Positions 45,142-55,490 are shown, counted from the stretch's first letter. The stretch: 64,000 bases of DNA from Flagellimonas abyssi (GCF_019457905.1 NZ_JAHZSV010000015.1:62001-126000), one strand, 5' to 3'. The notes: generated by a model from the letters alone, not told the origin. A program made the numbers and translations.

Positions 45142-45214
45142 ATCCTAGTTTTTTTTATTCTTTAATTGGGACCCATTTGAACTTCTGTTTACTTGAGTTA
45201 AGTTTACCGACCGG

Positions 45215-46735
45215 TCAACGATCGTAACTGACAGATGTCTTAAAGGTGGATGCGGGCAGTTCCTCTGAATTCACCAGATTGCCCCTTGTCCATGCTTTCC
45301 AACCATAGTATAAATATTCAGGTTGTTCGGTTATGGGAATAATTACCCGCCTCTTTTGGATATATGCCTTTACCTCCCTCCTACCATCCAAGGAAAACCC
45401 TCGTAATGCCATTCCATCACTGGTGGTGAGTCCACTGCTGTGCTCAAAGGAAACCATGAGATGATCACCTTTAAACTTTACCTTTTTGACCAAAGGCCCC
45501 GAAGGTACAATGGCATGACCATAGGTCTTATGTAAGGCCCATCGGGCCAATCGATCGCCCACGGCTTTTTTATTCGTAGGGTGCACGTCATTTTTTGCTC
45601 CTATATCGGAGGTAACAGCCATTCCACCATAGGGAACCATGTACAAAAGTTTTCTTTGTTCATCCCGAAATTGCGGCCATAAATGAGCGTTATAGTTCTT
45701 GGTATCAATCGCGGAAAGTTGTGCCCAGTAAAAGGGCATTTGCAGGTCGCCCCATTTTACCCTGTAATCCCGAACCATCATTGCTTGTAATTCGGCATAT
45801 TCATCTACCCGAGGCTGTTCTTGCGCATTGCTCTCTCCCTGATACCATATTATTCCCTTAATAGGCATTTTCAAAAGTGGATGCACACCTGCCCGATAGG
45901 CAAACCCAGGCTTGTAGGCGTGATTTGGTCCCAAACTGTCCACAAGAACATCTTTTGCCCGACCTAGGTTCTGAACGCCCCTTTCCCTGATCCACTTCGG
46001 CAATGCATCGTTATAAAGCCAATTCTTGGTCACTTTTCCTCGATAATCCCGTGAAGCATACAATGTTTCGGCGCTTATAAATGTCTCTATTGGGGCACCT
46101 CCAATGGCTAGATGTATCAATCCTATGGGAACAGAGGTTTCCTCAAGAATTTTTTTTCCAAAATAATATCCTACTGCACTCATGGAACTTGAAGTAGTTT
46201 GATTGCTCGACTCCCAATGTCCTAAGTAAAACTCTTCCCTATTCAACCTTTTTACAATGGAATCACCAAAGGCCTTGTTGTATATGTTTTCACCCGCATA
46301 GGTGGGATTATAGAGACGTAACAATCCTTGGTCTGTTTTGGACACCTCAGAGGGGTAATGCATTTCCTTATCCAATGGCCATTCCATGTTAGATTGACCC
46401 GAACAAAGCCATATATCACCAATTAGAATATTTTTCAATCTAATTTCCTGGCCTTGATGACGAACATATAGTACGTGTGGTGTCGTGTCCGCTTTCCGTG
46501 AACGTAGCCATATACTCCAAGAGTGATTGCCTTCTACCGTCACCTCCTTGACCTCCCCATCAAACATAACCTCCACGATCTCATTAGGGCGACCCCATCC
46601 CCATATATGGATGGGCTTATTACGCTGTATGACCATGTTATCCGTAAAAATCGAAGGTAGCTTAACCTGACCAAATATGGTATAGGTTCCCAATAAGAAC
46701 AGGCAACCCAGCATGTATGTAGCGACTTTTTTCAT
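45215..46735 (-). CDS. Sialate O-acetylesterase (SASA family)
   Basis: This 506-residue SGNH-type esterase of the sialate 9-O-acetylesterase family has a signal peptide (MKKVATYMLGCLFLLGTYTIFG, then QVK). An N-terminal beta domain (IFTDNMVIQRNKPIHIWGWG) is followed by the nucleophile block WLCSGQSNMEWPL, with Ser near 113, then AIGGAPIETF, the Asn block IWYQGESNAQ, and the Asp-His in DVHPTNKKA. It removes O-acetyl groups from sialic acids so that sialidase and lyase can work. I chose the ATG at 46735 (MKKVA), four codons inside the longest frame. It belongs to the sialic-acid operon, downstream of the mutarotase-transporter fusion. Confidence 0.92.
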   Translation of the reverse strand: MKKVATYMLGCLFLLGTYTIFGQVKLPSIFTDNMVIQRNKPIHIWGWGRPNEIVEVMFDGEVKEVTVEGNHSWSIWLRSRKADTTPHVLYVRHQGQEIRLKNILIGDIWLCSGQSNMEWPLDKEMHYPSEVSKTDQGLLRLYNPTYAGENIYNKAFGDSIVKRLNREEFYLGHWESSNQTTSSSMSAVGYYFGKKILEETSVPIGLIHLAIGGAPIETFISAETLYASRDYRGKVTKNWLYNDALPKWIRERGVQNLGRAKDVLVDSLGPNHAYKPGFAYRAGVHPLLKMPIKGIIWYQGESNAQEQPRVDEYAELQAMMVRDYRVKWGDLQMPFYWAQLSAIDTKNYNAHLWPQFRDEQRKLLYMVPYGGMAVTSDIGAKNDVHPTNKKAVGDRLARWALHKTYGHAIVPSGPLVKKVKFKGDHLMVSFEHSSGLTTSDGMALRGFSLDGRREVKAYIQKRRVIIPITEQPEYLYYGWKAWTRGNLVNSEELPASTFKTSVSYDR

Positions 46736-46845
46736 ATTTATTATCATTCATTGGCACGGTTTACCCCCAAATTCAATCCTTTTCAAAATATCCCTGGGTG
46801 CCATCATTGAATTAAACCTGTCCTTTTTATTTGAACCAGAAGACA

Positions 46846-49461
46846 TCATTTGCCTGGCATATCTTTTTGGTCGGATTCAGGGAACATCAAGCTAAAAGCG
46901 TATCCAAATCCATAACAGGAGACAACACCAAAAAAGGCGTACATCAAAAAGCTTATTTCGGTATGGACACTGATATACCATATCAAGACCGCACTGGCAA
47001 AAAGTCCCATAAGGGTCCCCTTGGCATTCGCCCTTTTTGTGAGCATTCCCAATAGGAACATACCCCCTAGACCTCCGGTGAACAATCCGAGATATCTGTA
47101 AAATTCGTCCCAAAGGGATTTTATATTGGAATTGGCCATCCAAAGGGCCAGCACCATCCCGATCAGTCCGGTTAGCACGGTCGCTATTCTAGCTATCCGC
47201 AATAACCGTTTATCCGGAACACCCATTTTAAATCGTTTGTAGAAATCATTGCAAAAAGCAGTGGAAACTGAATTGAGGCTGCTACTGATGCTGCTCATGG
47301 CCGCAGAAAAAATACCGGCCACCAGAAGGCCCGACACCCCTACGGGCAGTTCCTTTACGATGTACATTGGAAAAATGGAGTCATTGTTTGAAATCGTAGG
47401 GGACAAACGCGCCGGAAATTCGGAATAAAAAATGAACAGCAAGGTCCCAAGACCAAAGAAAATAATACTGGCCGGAAGGGTCAACACAGCATTGGTATAC
47501 AGGGTTTTTTGGGAGTTTTTCATATCCGTACTGGTCAGATATCTCTGAACGATCGTCTGGTCCGTTCCCTGGGTTACCATGGCCGAGGCGAGCCCTCCAA
47601 TGGCAACCACCCAAAATGTGGCCTTGGTAAAATCAAAATCCATATTGGCTACGTTGAATTTCTGATGTTCCGAAGCATAGGTGATCATATCGCCAAAAGA
47701 ACTCTCCGTATGCAGCATGATCCACACAACAGCAAGCACACTCCCTCCCAGCAGTACAATGACCTGCATGACATCGGTCCATATAACGGCCTCAATTCCC
47801 CCAAAAGCGGTGTAGGCGATACAAAGTACGCTCATGATAAGAATACTGGTTTCCACCGGAATTCCGGTAACAATGGATATAGCCAACGAGGGCAACAACA
47901 AAACAATACCAATACGCCCTAATTGAAACAGAATAAAGGACAGGCTACCAAAGGCCCGTGCGGTATAATTAAAACGGTCCTCCAAGAATTCATAGGCGGT
48001 AGTAATCTTCAAGCGATTGAAAAAAGGAATGAACACGAGTGAAATCAAAGGAGTAATGGCTATCGCGGCCATATTCAACATAAAGAAGGACCAATCGGTT
48101 ACAAATGCTTTTGCCGGAATGGCCATAAAGGTAATGGCGCTGAGCAACGTCCCAAAAACGCTCAATCCACTGGCCCACCAGGGAATCCGTCCACCACCGA
48201 CAAAGTAATCGTTGGTTGACTTTTGCTTATAGGAGAAATAGACCCCAATAAGCAAAGAAAGCATAAGATAACCGAACAGCACCATATAATTAATGGTGCC
48301 AAATGGCTGCATTGCCTCCCCTTCCGTAATTTTTTGAACCGTTGTAGTTCGAATACCCGGGGATGCTTCTCCAGAGACCATAAACACATCCTGTCCATCA
48401 GCAAAGGAAAGAGCCGTGACCGGCAAGGGTCTTGGCAGCGTATCGTATACAAACCATCGGTCCGTTATGCTATTATAGGATAGTACTTGCTTTGAAAATC
48501 CAGGATGGTGATTCAAGATTTCATCGCGCCGTGACCTTAAGTCTTTCAAAAGAGAATCATTGGATTCCGATGATATCCGCAAGGCGATTTCCTCCAACTT
48601 GTTGAAAAGCACCTCGTCCGACCCGCCATAGACCATAATATGCATCGATCCCGTGGGGCGCCCATAGGCACCCATCAGTACCCTAGGCCGATCATCGATT
48701 GTTAACCTTCCCTGCTCTTGCCATTCCCCTGTATTGAGGTCATAGGATAAATAAGTGGTCAATGGCACCGATTTTTGTCCCTTTATTTGATTCCTTCCCC
48801 CAATGACAAACAATTTTCTGGAATGTTGTGTATCCTGTATCGCCGCCACATGCAGGGCCCTTGGTTCACCGGGGAAATCCGGTAGTTTTTCCCAAGACTC
48901 TTTGGTCAATGACAGCCGATATAAGGAATTGGTGCTCCTTTGCGCATTCTTCCCACCAACAACGTAGACATAATCGTTATCCACCACGGCAGCTGAATAT
49001 GCCAGGGGTTCCGGCAGGCTTGGAAGTTCAGTAATGTCAATGGAATTGTCGTTGGAATTGAATTGTAACAGCAGTACTTGGTCGATGCTCCCTTGGGAAT
49101 TCTCCCCTCCAATCAAAAGTATGCCTTCCTCCAGGATAACGGAAGACCCATAGGCCAATGGGCTTGGCAGTGTCTTTGAGGCGAGTTGCCACTGCTCCCC
49201 TTTGAGAAAATATATGGCGTCGCTCCAGACTTTTGCCCCACCATCCCAAGGAAGTCCCTCGGGAAAATTGGCACCGCCAGCAGCAATTATCACGCCATCC
49301 TGCCGACCTCCCATCATTCCTGCAAAGCCATTGAAAGTATCCAGTCCCTTTCCCGAAAGGCTGGGCAGTTTTTGCACTATAAGTTTTTGTCGATCCTGTC
49401 CCATGCACAGGGCTGAGATACAACACAGGGCTGCAACTGCAATAAACCGTTTAATCATCAT
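46846..49461 (-). CDS. N-acetylneuraminate mutarotase (kelch, NanM-like) fused to an SSS sialic-acid transporter
   Basis: This 871-residue fusion has a signal peptide (MMIKRFIAVAALCCISALCMG, then QDR). A six-bladed kelch propeller like NanM (about 25-375) shows GVIIAAGGANFPEG, ILLIGGENSQGS, YVYVVGGKNAQ, KLFVIGGRNQIKG and DVFMVSGEASPG. From about 385 to 865 there is a sodium:solute symporter with 13 or so helices (DYFVGGGRIPWWASGLSVFG, FNRLKITTAYEFLEDRF, SSISSSLNSVSTAF). The propeller would convert alpha-Neu5Ac released by sialidase to the beta form on the periplasmic face and pass it to the symporter. It overlaps the GH20 gene upstream by 11 bases. Confidence 0.93.
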   Translation of the reverse strand: MMIKRFIAVAALCCISALCMGQDRQKLIVQKLPSLSGKGLDTFNGFAGMMGGRQDGVIIAAGGANFPEGLPWDGGAKVWSDAIYFLKGEQWQLASKTLPSPLAYGSSVILEEGILLIGGENSQGSIDQVLLLQFNSNDNSIDITELPSLPEPLAYSAAVVDNDYVYVVGGKNAQRSTNSLYRLSLTKESWEKLPDFPGEPRALHVAAIQDTQHSRKLFVIGGRNQIKGQKSVPLTTYLSYDLNTGEWQEQGRLTIDDRPRVLMGAYGRPTGSMHIMVYGGSDEVLFNKLEEIALRISSESNDSLLKDLRSRRDEILNHHPGFSKQVLSYNSITDRWFVYDTLPRPLPVTALSFADGQDVFMVSGEASPGIRTTTVQKITEGEAMQPFGTINYMVLFGYLMLSLLIGVYFSYKQKSTNDYFVGGGRIPWWASGLSVFGTLLSAITFMAIPAKAFVTDWSFFMLNMAAIAITPLISLVFIPFFNRLKITTAYEFLEDRFNYTARAFGSLSFILFQLGRIGIVLLLPSLAISIVTGIPVETSILIMSVLCIAYTAFGGIEAVIWTDVMQVIVLLGGSVLAVVWIMLHTESSFGDMITYASEHQKFNVANMDFDFTKATFWVVAIGGLASAMVTQGTDQTIVQRYLTSTDMKNSQKTLYTNAVLTLPASIIFFGLGTLLFIFYSEFPARLSPTISNNDSIFPMYIVKELPVGVSGLLVAGIFSAAMSSISSSLNSVSTAFCNDFYKRFKMGVPDKRLLRIARIATVLTGLIGMVLALWMANSNIKSLWDEFYRYLGLFTGGLGGMFLLGMLTKRANAKGTLMGLFASAVLIWYISVHTEISFLMYAFFGVVSCYGFGYAFSLMFPESDQKDMPGK

Positions 49462-51532
49462 ACTGCTCCATTTTGATTGCCGTTCTATATTTCAATCCTT
49501 TGGCCTCGCGGATACCTTCTGCCGTCCTTTTAATAGGTATGCACGTAAACATCCACTTCCAGGAGGGCTCACCAAAGGGTACCTTCAAAACTACATCGTT
49601 CCACCCCTTTTTCAATGGAATCTTTGTGGGTTCGCGATAAAAGTAATCTTCATCAAGAAAGGGAATTTCTTCTGAATCGGCCCTTATCCCAGGTTGTTTC
49701 CATTCAGGAGGAGCTATTATGCTTCCATTCACCCATATTTTAGGTTGGGTATGGTGCCATTGGCCCAATTGTGGAAAAGGGCCGCCACGCCTTCCTCCCG
49801 ATCGTGACCAACCATGGAAACCGACCCAAAAATCCTGTATACGGTCTTCAGGGGAATATACCTGGGTCGTAGCATAAAAGGTTCCACGCTTGGCATCTGT
49901 AATCGATGGGAATCCAAAAAAGTGCTTTAAATGTATGGTCCCTCCATAATAAGGCCCTTTCCAGCTCAATACCCCAGCATCCGTAATGTAGCTTTTTTTG
50001 ATTTCCTTTTCCACCGGAAAAGATTTTGAAAAATCCCCTCCATGATCGAACGGACCGATGAGCTGCCATGGTATCCGGGATTGGGAAACATAGGGAAACT
50101 CTTTATTGGCAAAAAACAGGTCCCGATGCCGCACCACCTTTTCCTCCAACTCCTGAAAGGTATTGTAGCCCTCAGAACCTGCATCAGGAAGAGTGCTCCA
50201 AAACCTTTCGTCGTATTGGGGTCTACCGTTCCAAATAGCATCCGAATAAAATAAGATGGAAGGGTAGATGGGATTCTGACGTAAAATATCACGTTCCTCG
50301 TTCACGTCGTTATCGGGCCATGCACATAAGATACCCCCTAGAGCCAAATCATCTCCTTCTTTTTGACGACCTGGCTGTTGGAAAAATAGTCTTACCATCC
50401 CTGCAAATGGATCTAAATGATTGATATAATTCGCTCTGGAATCAATAAACTGTTTGCCCTTTGAAGGTGGATGTTGTGCCCATAATTGTTGTATGGTCAC
50501 AATATCATTGTTGAGTTCGATACCTTCCTTCCACGTAATGACCTTGCGATTGTTTTCTTGAATATGCAAGGCAATGGTCTCGATAAACTCTTTTGGGACC
50601 TCTTCGGCTCTATTTCTCACTTCATCCGTACCCATATGAATGTAGGGCATCTCATTGGCATCGGCCAACGACATAAGTTCATCGAATAAATCCAATAATA
50701 TGGACAATACCTGTGGATGGTTCATTTTATCGAAACCAAAGGCCCGGCGGAAGGCTTCCGTATGACCAGGTATGTCAAATTCGGGAACAACTGTTATATT
50801 TCGCGCTTTGCAAAAGGCCAGTATCTCCTTAAAATCTTCCTGTGTATAATATTGTCCAACATCTCTGGAAAAAGCCTTATCAGATTGCAATTGTGGGTAT
50901 TTGCGACTTTCCAACCGCCATCCTGGATTATCCGTTAAATGCCAATGGAAAATATTGTACTTGTAATTGGAAAGTACCTCGATCTGTTCTTTTAATTGCG
51001 CTACAGACTGAAAGTTTCGTCCAGTATCGTGCATGAAGCCCCTAATCCTAAACGATGGCCAATCCTTGATTTCAACCATACGGAAACGTCCGTTTCCACC
51101 AACTTTTCGAAACAGCTGTTTTAAGGTTGCAATGGCGTAATAAATTCCTTGTTGTGAACCTGTGGAAATCGTCACAGCACTATCAATCTTGAGTTCGTAT
51201 GACTCGTCATTGGGCTCAATGGATATATCCCTTTGCAGTTTTACCACCAACCCCCGCTTACGGTCCGGAATTCCTTTTCCCTCCAAAAAATCATGAAGCA
51301 ACCTGGAAGTTTCCGTAGAAAAATCATTGGATTGTATGTGGAACCCATCAAAGTCAACGGTCCCGTTCCCATATTCGATATGTTTTGGAACGGGTATAAT
51401 GGGATATGCTTTTTCTTGACCCCTTTGGGCTAAAGCTTCAGCAGTCGTAGCAAAAATGATTCCTATCCCACAGACCGCCAGTTGAAGTTTTGTCAATAGC
51501 TGTATGGGATAAATTAAAAGTGCCTTCATCAA
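49451..51532 (-). CDS. GH20 beta-N-acetylhexosaminidase
   Basis: This 693-residue exported GH20 enzyme has a signal peptide over about the first 35 residues (ending ATTAEALA). The GH20b domain runs to about 150. The barrel has RIRGFMHDTGRNFQS, FHWHLTDNPGWRLESRKYP, ITVVPEFDIPGHTEA and the catalytic Asp-Glu pair in HMGTDEVR (near residue 300). It removes terminal beta-GlcNAc or beta-GalNAc. A C-terminal beta-sandwich region (from about 500) with FFGFPSITDAKRGTFYATT is extra relative to a minimal GH20. It lies 6 bases after the sialidase stop and overlaps the transporter fusion, so it is part of the same operon. Confidence 0.94.
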   Translation of the reverse strand: MMKALLIYPIQLLTKLQLAVCGIGIIFATTAEALAQRGQEKAYPIIPVPKHIEYGNGTVDFDGFHIQSNDFSTETSRLLHDFLEGKGIPDRKRGLVVKLQRDISIEPNDESYELKIDSAVTISTGSQQGIYYAIATLKQLFRKVGGNGRFRMVEIKDWPSFRIRGFMHDTGRNFQSVAQLKEQIEVLSNYKYNIFHWHLTDNPGWRLESRKYPQLQSDKAFSRDVGQYYTQEDFKEILAFCKARNITVVPEFDIPGHTEAFRRAFGFDKMNHPQVLSILLDLFDELMSLADANEMPYIHMGTDEVRNRAEEVPKEFIETIALHIQENNRKVITWKEGIELNNDIVTIQQLWAQHPPSKGKQFIDSRANYINHLDPFAGMVRLFFQQPGRQKEGDDLALGGILCAWPDNDVNEERDILRQNPIYPSILFYSDAIWNGRPQYDERFWSTLPDAGSEGYNTFQELEEKVVRHRDLFFANKEFPYVSQSRIPWQLIGPFDHGGDFSKSFPVEKEIKKSYITDAGVLSWKGPYYGGTIHLKHFFGFPSITDAKRGTFYATTQVYSPEDRIQDFWVGFHGWSRSGGRRGGPFPQLGQWHHTQPKIWVNGSIIAPPEWKQPGIRADSEEIPFLDEDYFYREPTKIPLKKGWNDVVLKVPFGEPSWKWMFTCIPIKRTAEGIREAKGLKYRTAIKMEQYDD

Positions 51533-51538
51533 TATATC

Positions 51539-53137
51539 TTAGGATCCGATCAACTCGCTCAATGGGATTTTTTGAAAATACAGTTCCTTCTTCCCCTCAT
51601 AGAGAATGCCCAAATGATTTTCATCAATAATAGAAAGACAAGAGTACCCATAGGTATCATCGGCATAAAGTTCAATTTGATTTTCCTCTGGCCAGGACAT
51701 CCCCAGATCAAAACTTGTCTTTATCGTAATATGGTTACGACGGGTTTTTGAATCAGGATTTGAAAAAAATAAAATTTTCCCACGTTGTGGATGGTCATAG
51801 GCAACTATGCTCGCCATACAATTGGGCTCGATCAAGGCCTTTCGCGATGTCGGGTGTTCTTCCCAAGTTTCTCCCATATCGCCACTGACAGCTACCGATC
51901 GACCGTTCAGACTGTCCTTTCTATTGGCCCTATTGCGGTCGTCACGCATATTCAGCATAAGCGTTCCTTCGGATATCTGTACCACCTGCGCTTCAGTGGT
52001 TTCCGATTTTGCCCCGGTTCCCACATCCCAGGATTCGCCCCCATCTTCACTATAAATGATGGTTGAATGAGGTATTCGATTCTTATCCTTGTACTGTGCC
52101 GGAAAGACCAAAGTCCCATTTTCCATAGTAATACCGGCCCCTGGCCCATTGAAGAACAACTGCCATTCCCGTTTTTTGGTGGATGTAGTAATATTTATGG
52201 GAGATGACCAGGTCAGACCATCATCCTTACTGTTCACTAGAATCAATTGCCCCGTTTTGTCTGGAGACAATCCGGGTTCAGAGGCATTCCAAGCTCGTTT
52301 GCCAGGATATCCATGCAGCCAAAGGGCCGCAACCCAAATGGTGTTCGTCTTATGATCAACAAGCACTGCTGGGTCCCCAATACCGTTCTGATCTTCTGGC
52401 AGTCCACCGTACTCACCCATATCCATGATTACTTTCATCGGCTCCCAGGTCTCTCCTCCGTCTGTACTTCGGCTCATGCCAACGTCGATATCCTCCTGAA
52501 GATCCACTGGGTCATTGTATCGGTTATCGTAAACTGCGATCAAGGTACCCTTATTTGTTGTGGCCATTCCTGGTATGCGATAGGTATCTATACCATCTTG
52601 TCCTTGCTGCCTTAGAGCATTACCCAATCGCTGTGCACTGGATACATCATCCATCCGGGGCGTTACATTTGACCCATCGGATAGAATAGCCCCCAAGAGG
52701 TTGACACCAATTTTACCAGTCAAATCAGGGTTGCTGCTCAAGCTTGTGGACAACCAAAAATAATGTGTTCCTGCGGAAAGGGACCGATTCTCTTTTAGGG
52801 AGAACTCCGGTGCAAGATTTGAAGTTTTTGTCACAATCGAAGCACTTTCAAAATCGTCCTTAGTACTGTAATGAAGCGTTACCTCCGATAGATCATTGAT
52901 ATCCGATGTCCCCTCCAAAGAAAACTTGAGCTCCGCTATGCTTATCGCCTGGGAGGAATCGGGCACTTGAATTTGAATTTTTAGAATTTGGTTTTGATCT
53001 TTACCTATCAAAACCGGCAGTACAGGTTGTTGCGCCTTGATATCAACAACATTGTTCTGTTTGCTGCCACAGGAAAGGGCCAACATTAAAATGAGCCCCA
53101 AAATGGACGTTCCAAACCTACGATCGATCATATTCAT
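51539..53137 (-). CDS. nanH: GH33 exo-alpha-sialidase, lipoprotein
   Basis: This 532-residue sialidase has a lipoprotein signal ([20 protein letters not shown], then LSC, Cys23). An N-terminal beta-sandwich runs to about 170 ([20 protein letters not shown]). The six-bladed propeller has the Arg motif [21 protein letters not shown], five Asp boxes ([40 protein letters not shown]) and the nucleophile Tyr region [10 protein letters not shown]. It releases terminal sialic acid at the cell surface. The ATG at 53137 overlaps the epimerase stop as ATGA, which fixes this start against the longer frame. The gene is the second of the operon. Confidence 0.95.
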   Translation of the reverse strand: MNMIDRRFGTSILGLILMLALSCGSKQNNVVDIKAQQPVLPVLIGKDQNQILKIQIQVPDSSQAISIAELKFSLEGTSDINDLSEVTLHYSTKDDFESASIVTKTSNLAPEFSLKENRSLSAGTHYFWLSTSLSSNPDLTGKIGVNLLGAILSDGSNVTPRMDDVSSAQRLGNALRQQGQDGIDTYRIPGMATTNKGTLIAVYDNRYNDPVDLQEDIDVGMSRSTDGGETWEPMKVIMDMGEYGGLPEDQNGIGDPAVLVDHKTNTIWVAALWLHGYPGKRAWNASEPGLSPDKTGQLILVNSKDDGLTWSSPINITTSTKKREWQLFFNGPGAGITMENGTLVFPAQYKDKNRIPHSTIIYSEDGGESWDVGTGAKSETTEAQVVQISEGTLMLNMRDDRNRANRKDSLNGRSVAVSGDMGETWEEHPTSRKALIEPNCMASIVAYDHPQRGKILFFSNPDSKTRRNHITIKTSFDLGMSWPEENQIELYADDTYGYSCLSIIDENHLGILYEGKKELYFQKIPLSELIGS

Positions 53138-54303
53138 TGCACTGTTTTTTTGTTTTCTATTTTTTCGAATGTCTTCCAACATTGATAAAGGGCACGAGGT
53201 ACATGGAAACAACCTTTCCACTTCCCTCCCTTCAATGTTAAATGAGGGTGTCCCTGTCGGTTCAAGTACCCATACCACTCCCCATGGACAGGGTCCGGAA
53301 AATGGGTCCAAGTATACTGGTGGACCCTATCATACCAATCCCATATTTTGGGGCATTCGGTAAGTTCGTACATTTTTGCCAGTGCCACCAAGGCCTCTAA
53401 ATGTACCCACCATAATTTTTGATCGTGTTCCAACTGCTGTGGCGGATATCCCTTGGCATCCATAAAGTAAAAAATTCCACCATACGTATCATCCCAGCCA
53501 TAATCCAAAAGTCGCAAAACAGTATTCTTTGCTTTTTGAATCAGCTTGTCATCATTTCTACGGGTTCCGATGTCAGCAATGAACCACATAGCTTCGAGAC
53601 CGTGGCCCGGATTGATCAAGCGCCCATCAAAAGAATCGTTCAACGTCCCATCTTTATCGACATTTTCATAGATAAGCCCTGATTCCTTCCTCAAAAACAC
53701 CTCCATAACTTCCTCGACACAGTGATCCAAGGTGCTCTCCACCTGTTCAGAGGGCAAGACATGTTCCAACTCCAATACAAGGTTGGACAAAATCATGGGC
53801 AATGCAAAATTCTTCAATGCCCTTGTACCGGTACTTTTTTCGTAGATTCCTTTGGGAGCCGTTCGTCTATCCAAGATATTCCGATAGGTCATTTTGGCGA
53901 TATCCGCGGCATACGCATCATCGGCAGCCTTAGCATATTGTGCAAAGGCCATAGCTGCAAAACAATCTGAAAAAATATTATAGGGTTGTACCAAAGGCCG
54001 TCCATCCGAAGTCAAGGAGAAATAAAAATTCCCCTGGTCGTCCCTACCATATTTTCGCAAGAATTTCATCCCAGATCGAGCCACGTCCAGCCAATAATCC
54101 TTTTTTTCCAATTCATTATACAGCATGGAATACAACCAAACCTGCCTCCCCTGTAGCCAAACGAATTTGTCCGTGTCGTAAACTTTTCCTTTTTGATCAA
54201 GACAGGTAAAATACCCACCATTTTCGTTATCAAGGGAATATTTCCCCCAAAAAGGGAGCACATCATCCAACAGTGCACTTTTATATATTGTAGAATATTT
54301 CAT
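53134..54303 (-). CDS. AGE-family N-acylglucosamine 2-epimerase
   Basis: This 389-residue alpha/alpha-barrel of the AGE family interconverts ManNAc and GlcNAc. Conserved parts are [18 protein letters not shown] near 47-64, [18 protein letters not shown] near 245 (catalytic His), [18 protein letters not shown] near 305-322 (second His), and [12 protein letters not shown] near 350. It would link the lyase product ManNAc to GlcNAc. I chose MKYSTIYKS at 54303; the seven codons before it lie over the operator and promoter. It is the first gene of a roughly 14.5-kb operon running to the CBM9-like gene, and it is controlled by the divergent GntR-type regulator. Confidence 0.93.
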   Translation of the reverse strand: MKYSTIYKSALLDDVLPFWGKYSLDNENGGYFTCLDQKGKVYDTDKFVWLQGRQVWLYSMLYNELEKKDYWLDVARSGMKFLRKYGRDDQGNFYFSLTSDGRPLVQPYNIFSDCFAAMAFAQYAKAADDAYAADIAKMTYRNILDRRTAPKGIYEKSTGTRALKNFALPMILSNLVLELEHVLPSEQVESTLDHCVEEVMEVFLRKESGLIYENVDKDGTLNDSFDGRLINPGHGLEAMWFIADIGTRRNDDKLIQKAKNTVLRLLDYGWDDTYGGIFYFMDAKGYPPQQLEHDQKLWWVHLEALVALAKMYELTECPKIWDWYDRVHQYTWTHFPDPVHGEWYGYLNRQGHPHLTLKGGKWKGCFHVPRALYQCWKTFEKIENKKTVQ

Positions 54304-54321
54304 ATTATGTATGACATAATA
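54303..54321. promoter_or_regulatory. GntR operator 1, over the epimerase start
   Basis: TATTATGTATGACATAATA is a 19-base palindrome with a 3-base centre (core TTATGT-ATG-ACATAA, 54305-54319). It sits between the -7 element and the ATG of the epimerase gene and touches the start codon. The same core occurs at 60371-60385 and 61337-61351. Confidence 0.8.
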
Positions 54322-54329
54322 CAAATATA
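54322..54329 (-). promoter_or_regulatory. -7 element of the sialic-acid operon
   Basis: On the minus strand this reads TATATTTG, an exact TAnnTTTG match, directly upstream of the GntR operator and about 20 bases before the epimerase ATG. Confidence 0.6.
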
Positions 54330-54343
54330 CAATATATTTTGAA

Positions 54344-54351
54344 TATATTTG
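54344..54351 (+). promoter_or_regulatory. -7 element of the GntR regulator gene
   Basis: TATATTTG on the plus strand matches TAnnTTTG and gives a leader of about 75 bases. It is divergent from the epimerase promoter, and the operator lies on its upstream side. Confidence 0.5.
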
Positions 54352-54431
54352 TACTGCTCCTTAAAAGGATTTATGTTTATTTTGCCACCAATGATTGAAA
54401 ACATGCACTGAGGGCATTAATTCATTTGTAT

Positions 54432-55160
54432 ATGAAGCAGCTAAAGAAATTAAAGCCGGTCGATACCCTTTCCCTGGTCGATAAGGTCGAATTGAGCTTA
54501 TTGGAATTTTTCAAAGAAAATGAACTGGGACCCGGCGATGCCATACCCAAGGAATTGGATTTTGCCAAAAGTCTTGGTGTCAGCAGAACCGTAGTAAGGG
54601 AGGCCCTTTTGAGATTGCGGACCCTTGGACTTATCGAGTCCAAAAAGCATAGGGGCATGATCTTAAAGCAACCGGATATCATCAATAATTTCGAGCGCAT
54701 CATGGATCCTACCCTTTTAGGAACCGAAACTTTAAAAAATCTCTTTGAGCTTCGTTTGATTCTGGAAATGGGGATGGCCGACTTTCTCTTTGAACATAAA
54801 ACCGATAAGGAACTGGATGAGCTGGAAGCAATAGTGGAGGAAGAAGAAGCCACCAGTACGGGCAAAGTTCGTTTTTCCTTGGACAAGGAGGTTGCCTTCC
54901 ACGGTAAACTTTACCAAATATCAAAAAACGATACCCTTCAACGTTTCCAAGGTCTCTTACTCCCCGTATTTGAATACGTTTACCTAAAGGATACGGAGAA
55001 CCGTGACCTGGACGAATACCATTACACCAAGGGCACCTTTGTGACGCACAGAATGCTCTTGGACAATCTGAAGATAGGCACTCCAGAAACTTTTCGCAAT
55101 GCGATGCGTCGCCACCTTGAACCTCATTTCGACCACATTTTCAAATACGAAAAGAAATAA
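54432..55160 (+). CDS. GntR-family (FadR/FCD type) transcriptional regulator
   Basis: This 242-residue regulator has an N-terminal winged helix (LGPGDAIPKELDFAKSLGVS and RTVVREALLRLRTLGL, about 32-67; REALLRL is the GntR hallmark). A helical FCD effector domain (about 95-235) has the metal and ligand residues spread as in FadR (FELRLILEMGMADFLFEHK, DKEVAFHGKLY with the conserved Asp and His, HRMLLDNL, MRRHLEPHF). I chose the ATG at 54432 over the TTG at 54426. It is divergent from the epimerase/sialidase operon. Three matching palindromes in the window make it the probable repressor of sialic-acid use, analogous to NanR; the effector could be a sialic acid or ManNAc derivative. Confidence 0.92.
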   Translation: MKQLKKLKPVDTLSLVDKVELSLLEFFKENELGPGDAIPKELDFAKSLGVSRTVVREALLRLRTLGLIESKKHRGMILKQPDIINNFERIMDPTLLGTETLKNLFELRLILEMGMADFLFEHKTDKELDELEAIVEEEEATSTGKVRFSLDKEVAFHGKLYQISKNDTLQRFQGLLLPVFEYVYLKDTENRDLDEYHYTKGTFVTHRMLLDNLKIGTPETFRNAMRRHLEPHFDHIFKYEKK

Positions 55161-55490
55161 TTCTTTCTGCCTTCATTGCCTAAACATCAAAGGCGTTGAC
55201 CTCCACGTTTTCAAGCTACAGTAGACCACGGAACAGGAGCTATTACCCTTACCTGAGGATTCCTTTAAGAACTATTCCCCAATACAAAATTGGCGCACCC
55301 TGGTTTCAAAACGCACCATGGAATGTATCACAATAAGCTGAACCTTATTCCAACCAGACTTGGTTTCCCCCTATGTGCCAAAAATAAAAAAAGGGCCCGA
55401 ACATGGCGGACCCCTTTTCTTGAATTAAATAACTAGCCACTAAACTTAATAACTAACTCACTAACTAACTCAAATCAATTAACTAACTCT
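55161..55490. other. Intergenic region between GntR gene and susD, with hairpin and short repeats
   Basis: There is no gene in these 330 bases. At about 55387-55418, AAAAGGG and CCCTTTT enclose a short CCG/CGG stem, a likely bidirectional terminator for the convergent regulator and susD genes. AACTAACTC occurs three times (55451, 55463, 55481) in the susD 3' leader. The part 55161-55380 shows nothing recognisable. Confidence 0.5.

Noticed and set aside
53138-53311. Longer N-terminus for the sialidase
   Set aside because: It would overlap the end of the epimerase gene by about 175 bases; the ATG at 53137 gives a perfect lipoprotein signal and an ATGA overlap.
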